Counted from the stretch's first letter, positions 35,399-45,593 are shown. The stretch is DNA of 64,000 bases from CBDFHF01 sp965247565 (GCA_965247565.1 CBDFHF010000003.1:2108001-2172000); one strand, 5' to 3'. The notes: generated from the letters alone by a model not told the origin. Numbers and translations: made by a program.

Positions 35399-36298
35399 AT
35401 GGCTAAGCGTATTCTCTATTTTATTACTCCCGGCACTCATGTCAGTGCCTTTGATATTACCATTGCTGCGGATGCTGGCTTTGACATGGTAGTTCCTTTT
35501 ACAGAAATTCGAGCTGAAGGAATAGCTAATATTGTTCAAGATGCTATTTTCTCTCGTCCACCAAAGCGATTTAATGATACTTGCATTTTTATAGGCGGAC
35601 GAGATGTGCACATGGCTACCGACATGTTTCAAAAAGCCAAAAATGCCATGGTCGGTGATTTTCAAGTGGGTTTGTTTGCCGATCCTAATGGTGCTTATAC
35701 CACTTCTGCCAGTGTGGTAGCGTTGGTTGAACAAGCCATGCTAAAGCACTATGGCCGAGGCATAAGCGGTCGTAAAGTCTCTGTATTTGGTACCGGGCCA
35801 GTAGGGCTTTGCACTGCAGCGTTAGTTTCTAAGCTAGGTGCCTCGACTCGGTTGTGCCACTTGACGTCTGATGATGATCGCAGGGTAGCAATAGGCTTTT
35901 GCGAACGTTACAAAACTAAAGTTGAATGGACTTCAGGACAAACGGCCGAGGATAAAAGAGCAGTGCTCAAAGATTCTGAAGTTGTGATTTGCGCAGCCCG
36001 AGCCGGAGTGCGTATTTTGGATAAAGAAGAGCTGGACTGTGCTGAAAACTTGCTTCTGGCTGCCGACACTAACGCCGTGCCTCCCAGTGGCATAGCGGGT
36101 ATCGGGCCGCATTTTAAATGTGATGAAATTCCCTACGCTAATGGCCAATTCCGCGCCATTGGTGCGCTTGCCATTGGTAATTTAAAGTACAAAGTTCAAT
36201 TTGGTCTCTATGAAAAAATTCAAACAGCAGAGACTCCAGCGCTGTTTGATTTTACTGAAGCCTACGAGTTTGCGTTATCTGCTTTGCATCACTCATAA
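35399..36298 (+). CDS. mtdB: NAD(P)-dependent methylene-tetrahydromethanopterin dehydrogenase
   Basis: The 299-residue protein matches MtdA/MtdB: it begins MAKRILYFITPGTHVSAFDIT, has the pterin-binding N-terminal region (ADAGFDMVVPFTEIRAEG) and a Rossmann domain (VFGTGPVGLCTAALVSKLG). It oxidises methylene-H4MPT to methenyl-H4MPT in formaldehyde oxidation by methylotrophs. The gene neighbourhood and the family in methanotrophs favour MtdB over MtdA. The ATG at 35399 has AAAGG eight bases upstream; a TTG six codons earlier is not needed. Other genes of the H4MPT pathway are not nearby, so it stands alone here. Confidence 0.92.
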   Translation: MAKRILYFITPGTHVSAFDITIAADAGFDMVVPFTEIRAEGIANIVQDAIFSRPPKRFNDTCIFIGGRDVHMATDMFQKAKNAMVGDFQVGLFADPNGAYTTSASVVALVEQAMLKHYGRGISGRKVSVFGTGPVGLCTAALVSKLGASTRLCHLTSDDDRRVAIGFCERYKTKVEWTSGQTAEDKRAVLKDSEVVICAARAGVRILDKEELDCAENLLLAADTNAVPPSGIAGIGPHFKCDEIPYANGQFRAIGALAIGNLKYKVQFGLYEKIQTAETPALFDFTEAYEFALSALHHS

Positions 36299-36483
36299 AA
36301 TTGAACGTTTTAGTGCTGAGCAAGGGATAGCTCTAAGGCACTACGATTTTAGGTAGTTGGTTTTGTTACTTGAGTTTAAGACGATTAGCTTTGAAGCTTT
36401 TTTGCCATTCTAAAGGTTGTTAATATACTCGACAGGCTCGATATTGGTTGTGTTGGATAAACGGACAAAAGCCTTTTAAATAT

Positions 36484-37683
36484 CTATTTAGTTTCACATA
36501 ACCTGTTTTTGGCGGCCATAGGGCCCCACAGCAGTGCTAAAAGCAGATATAAATGTCGCCAGTGAGTGCTATGAATAATAATGCTTTCTAACAGGGTTCC
36601 CATCAAGCAAGCAAAGATAACGATATAAATCTTTTGCACTTTTGAAGGTTGTAAGCAAAACAAAAAGGCGTTTCTAACGGTTAACAACAAAAAACCGGCA
36701 AATGAGAGGACGCCTAACCAGCCGGTTTCCATCATAGTATGGATTAGCAGATTATGAGGCTCAAGCTGCATGGCTTCGGCGCCTTGGCCTGGGCCAATAC
36801 CCATTGGATAGTTGGCTGAAATGCTTAAAGCATTGCCTATTACATCAAAGCGACCACCGGATTCACCGTCATAATCTTGCACTAGTTGCGCTCGGTGTGA
36901 AAAGAGCTTACCGATATCTTCTACGGCGAAAATCGCAACTAACAGAATAGTGGTGGATGCGATGGCGACAATACTGGCGACTTTGATAAGCCCAGCGGTG
37001 TCAGAGCGACGTTTGGATGTAAATAATCGTAAAGCAATATAGATAATTGATGAAATAGCTAAGTTAAACCAGGCACCGCGGGAGAAGCTGATAAGCACAC
37101 CCAAAATGATGAATAGCAAAACGGCTATCTTTTTTAAAAACTTACCTGATTTAACGGTTTCCAGTTGAAAGCCAAGATAAACTGCCGGTGAGACTAGATA
37201 AGCGCCAAAAACATTGGGATCTTTAAATGAACCTCGCACGCGATCATATAATAAAAAATTTTCGTAGAATGGCGTTATCTTCAGATAGCCAATAAGCCCG
37301 AAAATAACGGCAATAACACCAGCAACGACGTAGCCATTCATAATGATGGGGATTAACCGTTCCGGTGTGACATAGACAACACTGGTAAAAAAAAACCAGC
37401 TGTAAACCAGAATAAAAGTTACCAGCATGTGTTTTAAGGAATGTGCGGGTGCTGCCGCAAATATCGTTGCCAGTATGTTGGCGATGACGAACAGTCCCAT
37501 CAAAAATAAAGCAGCACTTAAGTTAGGTGGGACTCTTAAACCGAAAATAAAAAAGCAAAGCCCCAATGCTATTAGCAGCAAATCATAGGGCGATGGCTCA
37601 ATTAACACAATTGAGCTTAAGGCGCACATCAGCCAGATTAAAAAAAGAGGGATGTTTAGCTTCCCGTTTTCGGTGATCATCAT
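36484..37683 (-). CDS. O-antigen ligase/polymerase (Wzy-like) membrane protein
   Basis: The 399-residue protein has about ten membrane segments and a large periplasmic loop with the Wzy_C/WaaL-type features (SHRAQLVQDYDGESGGRFDVIGNALS ... GIGPGQGAEAMQLEPHNLLIHTMMETGWLG). The motif PHNxxxxxxxExGxxG is characteristic of O-antigen ligase/polymerase proteins. As the last gene of an exopolysaccharide operon it most likely polymerises repeat units in the periplasm rather than ligating lipopolysaccharide. It begins nine bases after the sugar-transferase gene. Confidence 0.85.
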   Translation of the reverse strand: MMITENGKLNIPLFLIWLMCALSSIVLIEPSPYDLLLIALGLCFFIFGLRVPPNLSAALFLMGLFVIANILATIFAAAPAHSLKHMLVTFILVYSWFFFTSVVYVTPERLIPIIMNGYVVAGVIAVIFGLIGYLKITPFYENFLLYDRVRGSFKDPNVFGAYLVSPAVYLGFQLETVKSGKFLKKIAVLLFIILGVLISFSRGAWFNLAISSIIYIALRLFTSKRRSDTAGLIKVASIVAIASTTILLVAIFAVEDIGKLFSHRAQLVQDYDGESGGRFDVIGNALSISANYPMGIGPGQGAEAMQLEPHNLLIHTMMETGWLGVLSFAGFLLLTVRNAFLFCLQPSKVQKIYIVIFACLMGTLLESIIIHSTHWRHLYLLLALLWGPMAAKNRLCETK

Positions 37684-37692
37684 GGCGTTGGT

Positions 37693-39147
37693 TTAGTAAG
37701 CGTTTTTTTGCCCAGCGAGGACAAATACGGTCTTAAAAATAATTAACAAATCCAAGAACAGGGACCAGTTTTCAATATAGTAAATGTCGTGCTCAACTCG
37801 TTTGATGATTTTTTCTTCGGTATCGGTTTCACCACGCCAGCCGTTAACTTGCGCCCATCCGGTTACTCCGGGCTTAACCTTATGCCGTTCCGCATAACCA
37901 GCCACAGCTTCTTCGTACAATTTGCCTTGGGCACTAGCCATAATGGCATGTGGCCTAGGGCCAACAATAGACATTTCACCTTTTAATACGTTAACAAACT
38001 GAGGCAATTCATCAAGACTGGATTTTCTTAAGAATGATCCCAACTTGGTTACGCGCGGATCATTACGAGTGACTAGCTTAGTCGCATCATTGTCTTGTTG
38101 GTTTACGTGCATGGAACGAAATTTATACACTTCAATCAGCCGGTTGTTATAGCCGTAGCGCTTTTGCTTAAAAAATACCGGCCCTGGACTGTCCAATTTA
38201 ATAAGGATCGAAATAATCAGTATGATTGGTGCTAATAGAATGAGAAAAATAAACGCCAGTACCCGATCTTCAACCAGTTTAATGATGTAATCCCATTCAG
38301 TGAGTGGCTTATCTAAAATAGTAAGAACAGGAATGCCATTGAAATAATCGTATTTGCAATTGACAAAGTTTAAAGCCGCAATATCGGGCATCAGTCTAAC
38401 CGGCACCGGTAGCACTCTGAGTTTGTTGACGACCGCATTAATTCGGTCTTGGGCATCCATTGGCAGAATAACCAACACTTCATCACAGCGGTTTTCACGA
38501 ATAAAGTTAATAAGCGTATCAATGTTACCGATAACGGTTTGGCCATTGACGGTGGAAGAGGCTCTACCTAATCGGTCATCAAAGAACCCGGCAATTTGCA
38601 CCCAAGGGTATTTAGCGTTTTGAATGGCATTGATAAATTTATCGGCATGCTTATCGACGCCAAAAACGACCACTTTTTTGGTTAAATGCCCCGAAAGGGC
38701 CGATTTAACTAAAAAACTATACAGCCACGCCCTTTCCAGGCTCAGTACCAACGTTGATAAAAAGTACCAGGAAAATAGCCAGAGCCGTGAGAAATTGGTA
38801 GAGACCTTGAACGCAAACAACAAAATAATTATGCCTAGTAAAGTAGCGCTGGTTATCGAGGCTATCTTTTTGATTTGCTGTCCGGGATCGGCGATCGGTT
38901 CTAGATCGTATAGTTTGTTTAAACTAAAAACACCTATCAGGAATAATGTAACGAAGCCTATTATCGCGTGATATTGCACATCATCAATTTGAGCGTCGTC
39001 CACATAAAAGAGGTAGATGGAAAAGCCGATGCCATATATCAAAATGCCTTCTGTTAACGCTAAAAAGTCAGCTATTACCTTCATGGAAATAGCTTTACTT
39101 TTGACATATCTGACAAAATTTATATGAGAGAACAGGTTTGCAGACAT
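37693..39147 (-). CDS. Undecaprenyl-phosphate sugar phosphotransferase (WcaJ/EpsB-like)
   Basis: The 484-residue protein has about four N-terminal membrane segments, a CoA-binding-like Rossmann region (KVVVFGVDKHADKFINAI), one more membrane segment (VLAFIFLILLAPIILIISILI) and the C-terminal bacterial sugar transferase domain with PVFFKQKRYGYNN, VYKFRSMHV, LRKSSLDELPQF and MSIVGPRPHA. This enzyme transfers the first sugar phosphate onto undecaprenyl phosphate at the start of exopolysaccharide assembly. GAAAGGA lies 10 bases upstream of the ATG. It lies in the middle of the exopolysaccharide operon. Confidence 0.92.
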   Translation of the reverse strand: MSANLFSHINFVRYVKSKAISMKVIADFLALTEGILIYGIGFSIYLFYVDDAQIDDVQYHAIIGFVTLFLIGVFSLNKLYDLEPIADPGQQIKKIASITSATLLGIIILLFAFKVSTNFSRLWLFSWYFLSTLVLSLERAWLYSFLVKSALSGHLTKKVVVFGVDKHADKFINAIQNAKYPWVQIAGFFDDRLGRASSTVNGQTVIGNIDTLINFIRENRCDEVLVILPMDAQDRINAVVNKLRVLPVPVRLMPDIAALNFVNCKYDYFNGIPVLTILDKPLTEWDYIIKLVEDRVLAFIFLILLAPIILIISILIKLDSPGPVFFKQKRYGYNNRLIEVYKFRSMHVNQQDNDATKLVTRNDPRVTKLGSFLRKSSLDELPQFVNVLKGEMSIVGPRPHAIMASAQGKLYEEAVAGYAERHKVKPGVTGWAQVNGWRGETDTEEKIIKRVEHDIYYIENWSLFLDLLIIFKTVFVLAGQKNAY

Positions 39148-39243
39148 GGATTTTTTCCTTTCTATGAATATGTTTAAATTTATGCTTTTTTTGTCGACAC
39201 ACCCGTTTTTTTAGGTGTCGATTCGTATATCTTCGATGCCTTA

Positions 39244-41541
39244 TTAGTTATTTTGCTTAACGGATTGGGTATAAATGCCTGAGTCACCATAGTTGTAACT
39301 AGCATATTTCTTGGTATCCACCATCGATAATAGGACGCCGGCGATATTGCCTTGGGTGCTGGACAGTTTTTTTAGCGCCCATTGCAGCGTTTCTTGTTTG
39401 GTTGAAGCCCAGTGAGCAACGAAAACAATAGCATCAACTTTGGGTGCCAAAATGAGAGCATCCGCGGTTGTGGCAATTGCGGCAGTATCAATAATCACCG
39501 CGTCGTAACGACTCTTTAAGTCAGATAGTAAAGCATCAAATTCTTCAGAAGCTAACCGGTCACTAAAGTCAATTGCACGTTTACCGTTGCGAATTACATC
39601 AATGCCGGTTTGTGGATCCGTCCATATCGCATCGGCAATTGTGTCTTCCTTACTAAAAATATCGATTAGACCGGGCTCCTCGGATAAATCAAATATCTTT
39701 CTGACGCCTTGATCATGCGTGTCAGCATCAATGAGTAGTATCTTTTTTCCTGCTGCAGCATACATTTTGGCTAGACAGACTGAAATCGTGGTTTTGCCTT
39801 CTTTGGGTTTGGCAGAAGTAATTAAAAAAGTTTTGGGAGGTGTCTTAGTGGGGTAGGTTGAAATGCCCAAATTCCAACGTAATGAATTGATGGATTCTGC
39901 TAAAGCCGATTTAGGCTGTTCAGTGATGTAAGTGGTTGGTGATTTCCCGGCAGAACCTTTGACCAGTGGAATTATCCCCAAAGAGGGCAAGCCCAGTAAG
40001 CGTTCGGCTTGTTCTGTGCTGCGTAAACCCGGTATTAGATATTCCAAAATAAATGCGATCATCAACGCCACAATACCCGCACCGACAATGCCAACCAGTA
40101 GCATTGGTTTCTTTTTAGGGAAAGTGGCTTCTGCTTGCACGTCCGCATGCGAAATAACTTTCGCATCCGGTTGCAATGCTTTTAAGTCTTCCTGAGCGCT
40201 GGTTTCTTTAAATCGGGCAGTGAAGGTATTGAGTAAATTGCGATTAGCTTCAGCTTCCCGTTCCAACGCATTCAACTGCACATTTTCGGTGTTATTGGCG
40301 ATCACTTGACCTTTAAGCGAATCAAGATTGCTCTGCAACATGCCAACGCGAGCATTACTGATGGATGATTCATTCGCTAAACCATTGACTACTTTACCGA
40401 CTTCACCATGAATTTTGTTTTGTAAGCTACCTAATTCGGCGACTAGGTTAATCATTTTAGGGTGTTTTCTACCGTATTCAGTTGAAAGTTCGGCGATCTT
40501 TCTTTGTAAGTCAGATTCCTCTGAACGCAGTTTTTGAATTAACTCTGATTGTAAAACTTCGCTGGCAGATTCGTTGCCGCCATGACCATGAACTCGGTTT
40601 TGCACTTGTTGAAAACGGGCATTGGCTTCAGACCTTTGAGTCTTCGCTAAAATTAATTGCGAACTGACTTCGGAAATTTGCTGCAACAATAAAACACCAT
40701 CTTTGCCATGCACCATGCCGGATTTTTTACGGAATTCTTCAACGGCAGTTTCAGACGCTTTAACTTGTTGTTGCATTTGTGAAACTTGCTGGTTTAACCA
40801 ATCGGAAGCTCGTTTAGTCTCTTCCAATTTATCGTTCAGCTGTTGCTTCAGGTACAGATCAACCAGGGTGTTAGGTACATCTGCCGCAATTAATGGATTT
40901 TTAGAGGTGAATTCAATCGAAATGACCCGGGATTCCTTTTTGTTAGCGACTTCCAGATAACTAAGAAATGTATTGGTTAACCGTGACCACTTAAGTTCGG
41001 ATTGATACTGATTCGCGCCTTCGGTATCAGCCGAGGAGTTTAAAATAGCCGGAAATTTATCGTCCTCATTTATGCCTGGGCCTTCGCGGCGAATTCGGTA
41101 AGCCATACCGGATAAGCCATTTTCTTGAGCTTGAACCTGCTCTCCTTCTGAAGCTTTGATGAAGTCGGGATCTTTGTCTAGATTAAGCGCCTGAATCGCC
41201 TTTCTGGCCAATTCAGGAGAACGTAATACTTCTATCTCGGTCGCAATGGTTTCCGCATCGGCGCCATTACCAGCAATAGCAGACTCAAGGTTAGCAAGGC
41301 CGTTGCCGCGCTGCTCAATCATGATCATAGCTTTACTGCTAAAGCGGGGCGGCACCTTCCACAATACGACGGCTAACAGGGTTGTAAGTGCTAATGTGAC
41401 GCCTAGAATTTGCCATTTTCGGCGCCAAATAATCCCAAATATCTCTTTAAGGCCTACTCCCTCCACTTCAGTTGTGGCGTTTTGGCTCAGAAGGAAGCTA
41501 TTAGCTCTATTCGGTATAAGTCTTTCAGAGTCTTCAATCAT
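39244..41541 (-). CDS. Polysaccharide co-polymerase with tyrosine autokinase domain (Wzc-like)
   Basis: The 765-residue protein has a Wzz domain with two membrane segments (LGVTLALTTLLAVVLW and MLLVGIVGAGIVALMIAFIL), a long periplasmic coiled coil between them, and a cytoplasmic BY-kinase domain. Walker A reads SAKPKEGKTT and Walker A' reads ILLIDADTHDQGVRKIF. The C-terminus has a short Tyr cluster (KKYASYNYGDSGIYTQS) for autophosphorylation. Such proteins set chain length and drive export in Wzx/Wzy-type exopolysaccharide synthesis. The upstream neighbour is the Wza-like exporter. Confidence 0.92.
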   Translation of the reverse strand: MIEDSERLIPNRANSFLLSQNATTEVEGVGLKEIFGIIWRRKWQILGVTLALTTLLAVVLWKVPPRFSSKAMIMIEQRGNGLANLESAIAGNGADAETIATEIEVLRSPELARKAIQALNLDKDPDFIKASEGEQVQAQENGLSGMAYRIRREGPGINEDDKFPAILNSSADTEGANQYQSELKWSRLTNTFLSYLEVANKKESRVISIEFTSKNPLIAADVPNTLVDLYLKQQLNDKLEETKRASDWLNQQVSQMQQQVKASETAVEEFRKKSGMVHGKDGVLLLQQISEVSSQLILAKTQRSEANARFQQVQNRVHGHGGNESASEVLQSELIQKLRSEESDLQRKIAELSTEYGRKHPKMINLVAELGSLQNKIHGEVGKVVNGLANESSISNARVGMLQSNLDSLKGQVIANNTENVQLNALEREAEANRNLLNTFTARFKETSAQEDLKALQPDAKVISHADVQAEATFPKKKPMLLVGIVGAGIVALMIAFILEYLIPGLRSTEQAERLLGLPSLGIIPLVKGSAGKSPTTYITEQPKSALAESINSLRWNLGISTYPTKTPPKTFLITSAKPKEGKTTISVCLAKMYAAAGKKILLIDADTHDQGVRKIFDLSEEPGLIDIFSKEDTIADAIWTDPQTGIDVIRNGKRAIDFSDRLASEEFDALLSDLKSRYDAVIIDTAAIATTADALILAPKVDAIVFVAHWASTKQETLQWALKKLSSTQGNIAGVLLSMVDTKKYASYNYGDSGIYTQSVKQNN

Positions 41542-41650
41542 TTAACGAAAGATTCCTATTGTTATTGCAATGATTTGTTTAGGGATAGTCTGCACAAAAA
41601 TGTATTCAGATTTGCCTTATATGATTAACGTGAGTTTGTTTAAGCGCTTG

Positions 41651-42196
41651 TTAAAAAAAACGCTCTGGAATCTCAATAACATCCCCTGGCAAAATTTCAT
41701 CATCAGGGTTTGCATGCTGTTTAGTTTTTGTTGCATCCGTAGCACGGGTTATTTCAACCTCATTGGTTTTTGCCCGGTAGGTATAGCCGCCCGCCAGAGC
41801 AACTGCGTTGACAACCGTCATGCCCGGCACGTAGTTGTAACTGCCCGGATTTTTAACTTCACCAATAATGTAAAAAGGTCGGTGGTTTAACACTTCAATG
41901 CTGATGCGTGGATTAAGCAGATAATCGGGTTTAAGCTTATCCACGATGGCTGCTTCCAATTCCTCCGGTGTTAGTCCACCTGCGGTTACGTTTTGTATTA
42001 AAGGTAAAGCGACTCGACCTTCGCCATCGACGACAAATTCTCCGGAAAAGTCAGGATGTCCAAACACGGTAACTTTGATTTTATCCTCCGCTTTTAATCG
42101 ATATTTCGGGGCATTGGTTTCATTACATGAACCGTCTTGAGCCAGTGCAAAGAATACGCAAAAGCTGACAATAATTTTATAGGTGACACTACGCAT
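41651..42196 (-). CDS. Polysaccharide export protein (Wza/GumB-like)
   Basis: The 181-residue protein has a signal peptide, a Poly_export domain (YRLKAEDKIKVTVFGHPDFSG ... VALPLIQNVTAGGLT) and one SLBB domain (FYIIGEVKNPGSYNYVPGMTVVNAVALAGGYT). These form an outer-membrane channel for exopolysaccharide. A cysteine after the signal (DGSCNE) is not in a good lipobox, so acylation is uncertain. It is much shorter than Wza, like GumB. It lies between the beta-barrel gene and the Wzc-like gene, 14 bases from the former. Confidence 0.9.
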   Translation of the reverse strand: MRSVTYKIIVSFCVFFALAQDGSCNETNAPKYRLKAEDKIKVTVFGHPDFSGEFVVDGEGRVALPLIQNVTAGGLTPEELEAAIVDKLKPDYLLNPRISIEVLNHRPFYIIGEVKNPGSYNYVPGMTVVNAVALAGGYTYRAKTNEVEITRATDATKTKQHANPDDEILPGDVIEIPERFF

Positions 42197-42210
42197 AATG
42201 ACCTCTTGAT

Positions 42211-43467
42211 TTAAAACTGAATTTTGGCGTCGAGGAACACAGCGTTACTGGTAAAACTATTAACAGCGGCGGTAGAATCGCGAGTTGTAAAGTCATAACG
42301 TAGACCAATGTTGATATTCCGATTCATTAAATAATTGGCCCCCAATGCGTAGGTGAAGTAGGTATCTTGACGGTTGGAACCGGTGAATTCGGCGTCGCTC
42401 ACGCCAAAGCTACTGTTAAGTAATACATTGCGAAGTAGTTCATGGTCGACATTCACTTTAAAATCGGTCGATATAACCCCAGAAACATCACCAAGTACTG
42501 ATGGATTAATGACCCTGGCGGTTGATAATTTGACGGTAGTCAAGCCGGACGGTAACCAAGTCAGCTCTCCGCCACCGGAGATACCCGAAACAGTACGCAG
42601 TTGTTGATCCTGATAATGCTGTCCCATGTGACCAATGTAAGCTTCGCCGAATAAAACTCCGGAGAAAAACACTTGCGCGCCTACATCAACCTTATACCCG
42701 GTTGAATCACGATTAAAACCATTGCGATCGAGCTTAGTTTGGTAATCCAAATGATTAATACTGCCTCGCAAAAAAGGACTAAAGCGTTGTAAGCGCTCAT
42801 AAGTTATCTGGAAATCACCGGTAAATTCATCGCGGTCCCGGTCAAACTCAGTGAAGGGTACGGTGACACCTGCTTGATTTCGTACCCCGTTAAAATCACG
42901 ATTAGTGAAGTTGAATCCGGTCTTAACGGTTAGCGGGTTAAAATGGTGCGTATAACCCGCCAAAACAGTCGAGCTTTCAAATGTTGTGGGCTCAGAAGGG
43001 CGCTGGTCTTGGGTAATTTCATTCGGCGATTGTCTTAACTCATGGCCACGCGAATGATCGACACTTAAGGTAGCATTGTTTGCATCAGGCAAATCCAACC
43101 GGCCACGGCCTTGCAAAATGTAATCAACCGTATCTTCACCACTATGCTGGGCATATTTTCTGATGGTAGTTTCTGCTAGAAAACCGAGCGAATGTCTGCT
43201 CCAATCCGATTCAACATTGACTCTGGGTGTCATCCAGGTGATGAAGTCGGATGTCTCGTCTACGTCTGTAGAGAAAATGTTGTCGTTGAATTGTTCTTGC
43301 ACAGTCAGCCGGGGTAATACTTTAAAACTGCGCACCCGTAAACCCTCTGGATCCAGTTCCGGTCTGGCCCTGGTCATCACAGTGACGGGCGGATACGGTT
43401 CTTCTTGAGCGTTAGCTACAGAAGCCATGAGTATCGAGGTAAGGGAGAGAGATATATAGGATTTCAA
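42211..43467 (-). CDS. Outer-membrane beta-barrel protein of exopolysaccharide export (EpsL-like)
   Basis: After a signal peptide (SYISLSLTSILMASVANAQ) the protein shows alternating short hydrophobic/polar beta strands and ends with a phenylalanine (AVFLDAKIQF), typical of outer-membrane barrels. Its operon place before the export and co-polymerase genes fits the barrel proteins of EpsL type that accompany PEP-CTERM/EPS systems. The start is uncertain: TTG at 43467 gives an exact signal peptide and has AGG about 12 bases upstream; another TTG at 43491 would extend it by eight residues. It is the first gene of the operon. Confidence 0.83.
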   Translation of the reverse strand: MKSYISLSLTSILMASVANAQEEPYPPVTVMTRARPELDPEGLRVRSFKVLPRLTVQEQFNDNIFSTDVDETSDFITWMTPRVNVESDWSRHSLGFLAETTIRKYAQHSGEDTVDYILQGRGRLDLPDANNATLSVDHSRGHELRQSPNEITQDQRPSEPTTFESSTVLAGYTHHFNPLTVKTGFNFTNRDFNGVRNQAGVTVPFTEFDRDRDEFTGDFQITYERLQRFSPFLRGSINHLDYQTKLDRNGFNRDSTGYKVDVGAQVFFSGVLFGEAYIGHMGQHYQDQQLRTVSGISGGGELTWLPSGLTTVKLSTARVINPSVLGDVSGVISTDFKVNVDHELLRNVLLNSSFGVSDAEFTGSNRQDTYFTYALGANYLMNRNINIGLRYDFTTRDSTAAVNSFTSNAVFLDAKIQF

Positions 43468-43840
43468 GCAAAGTAACCTATGAAAAATCAATGTTTTATT
43501 AAATTTAAGACGGTTTATTGATCAATAGTTTGATATTTTAATCAAACAAAAATAAATCAATAATGAATGCCGCGTTATTTATACTGAAGTATAGCGTAAA
43601 ACTAATTTTTGTCGGGGTCGTGCCGGTCAATCAGAGTTTAGCTACCGCCTTTAATGCTAATTCTGTGAACGAGTTTGGTTTTTTGTATTGAAATGGATAA
43701 CAGCTTTTCTACTGTGGGAGATTGTCAAACTATTTTTCTGAGTTTCCAGTCTGCAAGTGACCAGAAACTGATTTTTCATGAAACCCCGCGCCATTCTGGT
43801 ATAACATTCAGAATGAATTCTCAACCTTTAGGAAGTCATC
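43468..43840. other. Promoter region between the exopolysaccharide operon and the GST gene
   Basis: No real gene was found in these 370 bases. The part next to the operon is very AT-rich. Promoters of both divergent units should lie here; no clear site was identified. Confidence 0.4.
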
Positions 43841-44500
43841 GTGATCAATTTATGTGGTTTTGCAATCAGTAATTATTACAACAAAATCAAGCTAGTATTG
43901 CTTGAGAAAGGAGTTGATTTTAAAGAGAAAATAGTCCCGCCATCGCAAGATGAAGCCTTGCTAAAACAATCTCCTCTTGGCAAGATCCCATTTATTGAAA
44001 CCGAACATGGCTACTTGAGTGAATCGCAAGCGATTCTTGAATATCTGGAAGAAGTTTATTTTGAGCGGCCGCTTTATCCTGCCGATAGTTATCAACGAGC
44101 CAAGTGCCGGGAATTGATTCAGCATTTGGAATTGAATATGGAAATGCATGCCCGGCGTTTGTTTAAAGAAGCCCTTTTTGGCGGTATTGTCTCTGATGAA
44201 ACCAAAGAGCAAGTTAAAGAGTTATTAGAGCGGGGTTTAAATGGGTTGGCACGGTTGGCGGAATTTTCTCCTTACATCGCGGGAGACAATTACTCTGCTG
44301 CCGATTGCGTTGCTTGGTCACATTTTTTTGTAGTGCGCTTGGTGACCCAGAAAATTTATGGCGTTGATATGGTTGTCAAGCACATTCCTGCTGTCAGCAG
44401 CTATATGCTGCTCATGGAAGCCCGGCCTTATGTGCAAAAAGTTGCCGCTGATAGAGATGCTGCCATGGCGATATTTTTTAAAAGACAGTCGCAAAGCTAA
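43841..44500 (+). CDS. Glutathione S-transferase family protein
   Basis: The 219-residue protein has the thioredoxin-like N-terminal GST domain (CGFAISNYYNKIKLVLLEKG, cis-Pro in LGKIPFIE, and the glutathione-binding SESQAILEYLEE) and the helical C-terminal domain (YIAGDNYSAADCVAW). The GTG start has AGGAAG seven bases upstream. Such enzymes conjugate glutathione or protect against electrophiles; the substrate is unknown. It converges with mobA, whose stop lies 13 bases away. Confidence 0.9.
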   Translation: MINLCGFAISNYYNKIKLVLLEKGVDFKEKIVPPSQDEALLKQSPLGKIPFIETEHGYLSESQAILEYLEEVYFERPLYPADSYQRAKCRELIQHLELNMEMHARRLFKEALFGGIVSDETKEQVKELLERGLNGLARLAEFSPYIAGDNYSAADCVAWSHFFVVRLVTQKIYGVDMVVKHIPAVSSYMLLMEARPYVQKVAADRDAAMAIFFKRQSQS

Positions 44501-44513
44501 ATCTCTCGGCTGC

Positions 44514-45101
44514 CTAGTTGTGATTTAATGCTGATAACTCTGCCGGGTTGTTGATGTTAACAAAGAGCTTCCGCTCTGCGTTGAAATCAACTTTGGCTAA
44601 ATTTTGTTGCATTAACCAAACTGCCATTTTCCGTTGCCCACTGTTCAGGTAATTCTTCAAGCTATCTTTTAAGCTGGTTTTTATGGCTAAAAATACAGGG
44701 TGTATCATTTCTCCGTCATAGGCTACGGCAATATCGACATTTTGTTCGGCACGGGTTGATAAGAGCTTTTGTAAGTGTTCGGGTTTAATAAATGGAGAAT
44801 CGCAAGGTATTGCTAGGATAATCTCAGCATTGGTATTCAACATTGCTGTTAACAGCCCGGCTAAAGGCCCATCAAAAGAATCAGTTTGGTCGGCTATGAC
44901 GGGAAACCCGAATTGTTGATAACGGTCATGGTTGCGATTGGCATTGATGATGATATGCTCAACCACTCCGCTTAAAGCCGCAATAGCGTAACTGATCATG
45001 GGCTTATCTTGGTAAAGCAGCAGGCCCTTGTCTTGATTGTTCATGCGCTTGGCTTGTCCACCGGCAAGAATGACGCCCGTTACTGTTGTTTGCTGGTTCA
45101 T
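44514..45101 (-). CDS. mobA: Molybdenum cofactor guanylyltransferase
   Basis: The 195-residue protein has the MobA nucleotidyltransferase signature GVILAGGQAKRMNNQDKGLL, the LAIPCDSPFI metal-binding segment and the end typical of this family (FVNINNPAEL). It adds GMP to molybdopterin to form the bis-MGD cofactor of enzymes such as formate dehydrogenase. It is read divergently from the DUF302 lipoprotein gene. No other molybdenum-cofactor genes are in the window. Confidence 0.93.
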   Translation of the reverse strand: MNQQTTVTGVILAGGQAKRMNNQDKGLLLYQDKPMISYAIAALSGVVEHIIINANRNHDRYQQFGFPVIADQTDSFDGPLAGLLTAMLNTNAEIILAIPCDSPFIKPEHLQKLLSTRAEQNVDIAVAYDGEMIHPVFLAIKTSLKDSLKNYLNSGQRKMAVWLMQQNLAKVDFNAERKLFVNINNPAELSALNHN

Positions 45102-45137
45102 AGTGATAATCTCTGAATTTTTTATGGTTGGCTTACA

Positions 45138-45593
45138 GTGTTACGACGATTATTGGTGTTAGTTTCAGTGATTTTGGGGGTAAGTTGCGCTACGCAACCT
45201 GCTGGCGAATTTGTGCAAGCTTATCAGATGGAAACGCTTAAACCTTATGACGATGTACTGGCTGAGTTGGAAGTGGCTATCGCCGAAAATAATTTCAGAA
45301 TAACTGGGCACAGTCGAGTTGGTAAAGTAATTCGGGATCGGGGTAGTAAAGGTTTTCCAGATTATGACACTATTCAATTTTGTAACTTAACACATGCCAA
45401 AACCATTTTATTAATATCCCCAGAGGCGATACGACACATGCCGTGTAATGTGGTTCTTTATAAAAAAGGTGCAAAAACTGTCGTTAGAATACATTTAATA
45501 CCGACGGACACTGACAGTGCAGAGTTGAACCAGTTTTCAGTTAAAATGAACGAAAGCTTAAAACAAATTGTTGATTTTGCTGTTGCTGAATAA
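45138..45593 (+). CDS. DUF302-like lipoprotein
   Basis: The 151-residue product starts with a lipoprotein signal (LLVLVSVILGVSCAT). The body fits the DUF302 fold pattern (VLAELEVAIAENNFRITGHSRVG ... IQFCNLTHAKTILLISPEAIRHMPCNVVLYK), a small alpha/beta domain of unknown function with two cysteines here. The GTG start has no clear ribosome binding site. It would be anchored in the membrane on the periplasmic side. Confidence 0.7.
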   Translation: MLRRLLVLVSVILGVSCATQPAGEFVQAYQMETLKPYDDVLAELEVAIAENNFRITGHSRVGKVIRDRGSKGFPDYDTIQFCNLTHAKTILLISPEAIRHMPCNVVLYKKGAKTVVRIHLIPTDTDSAELNQFSVKMNESLKQIVDFAVAE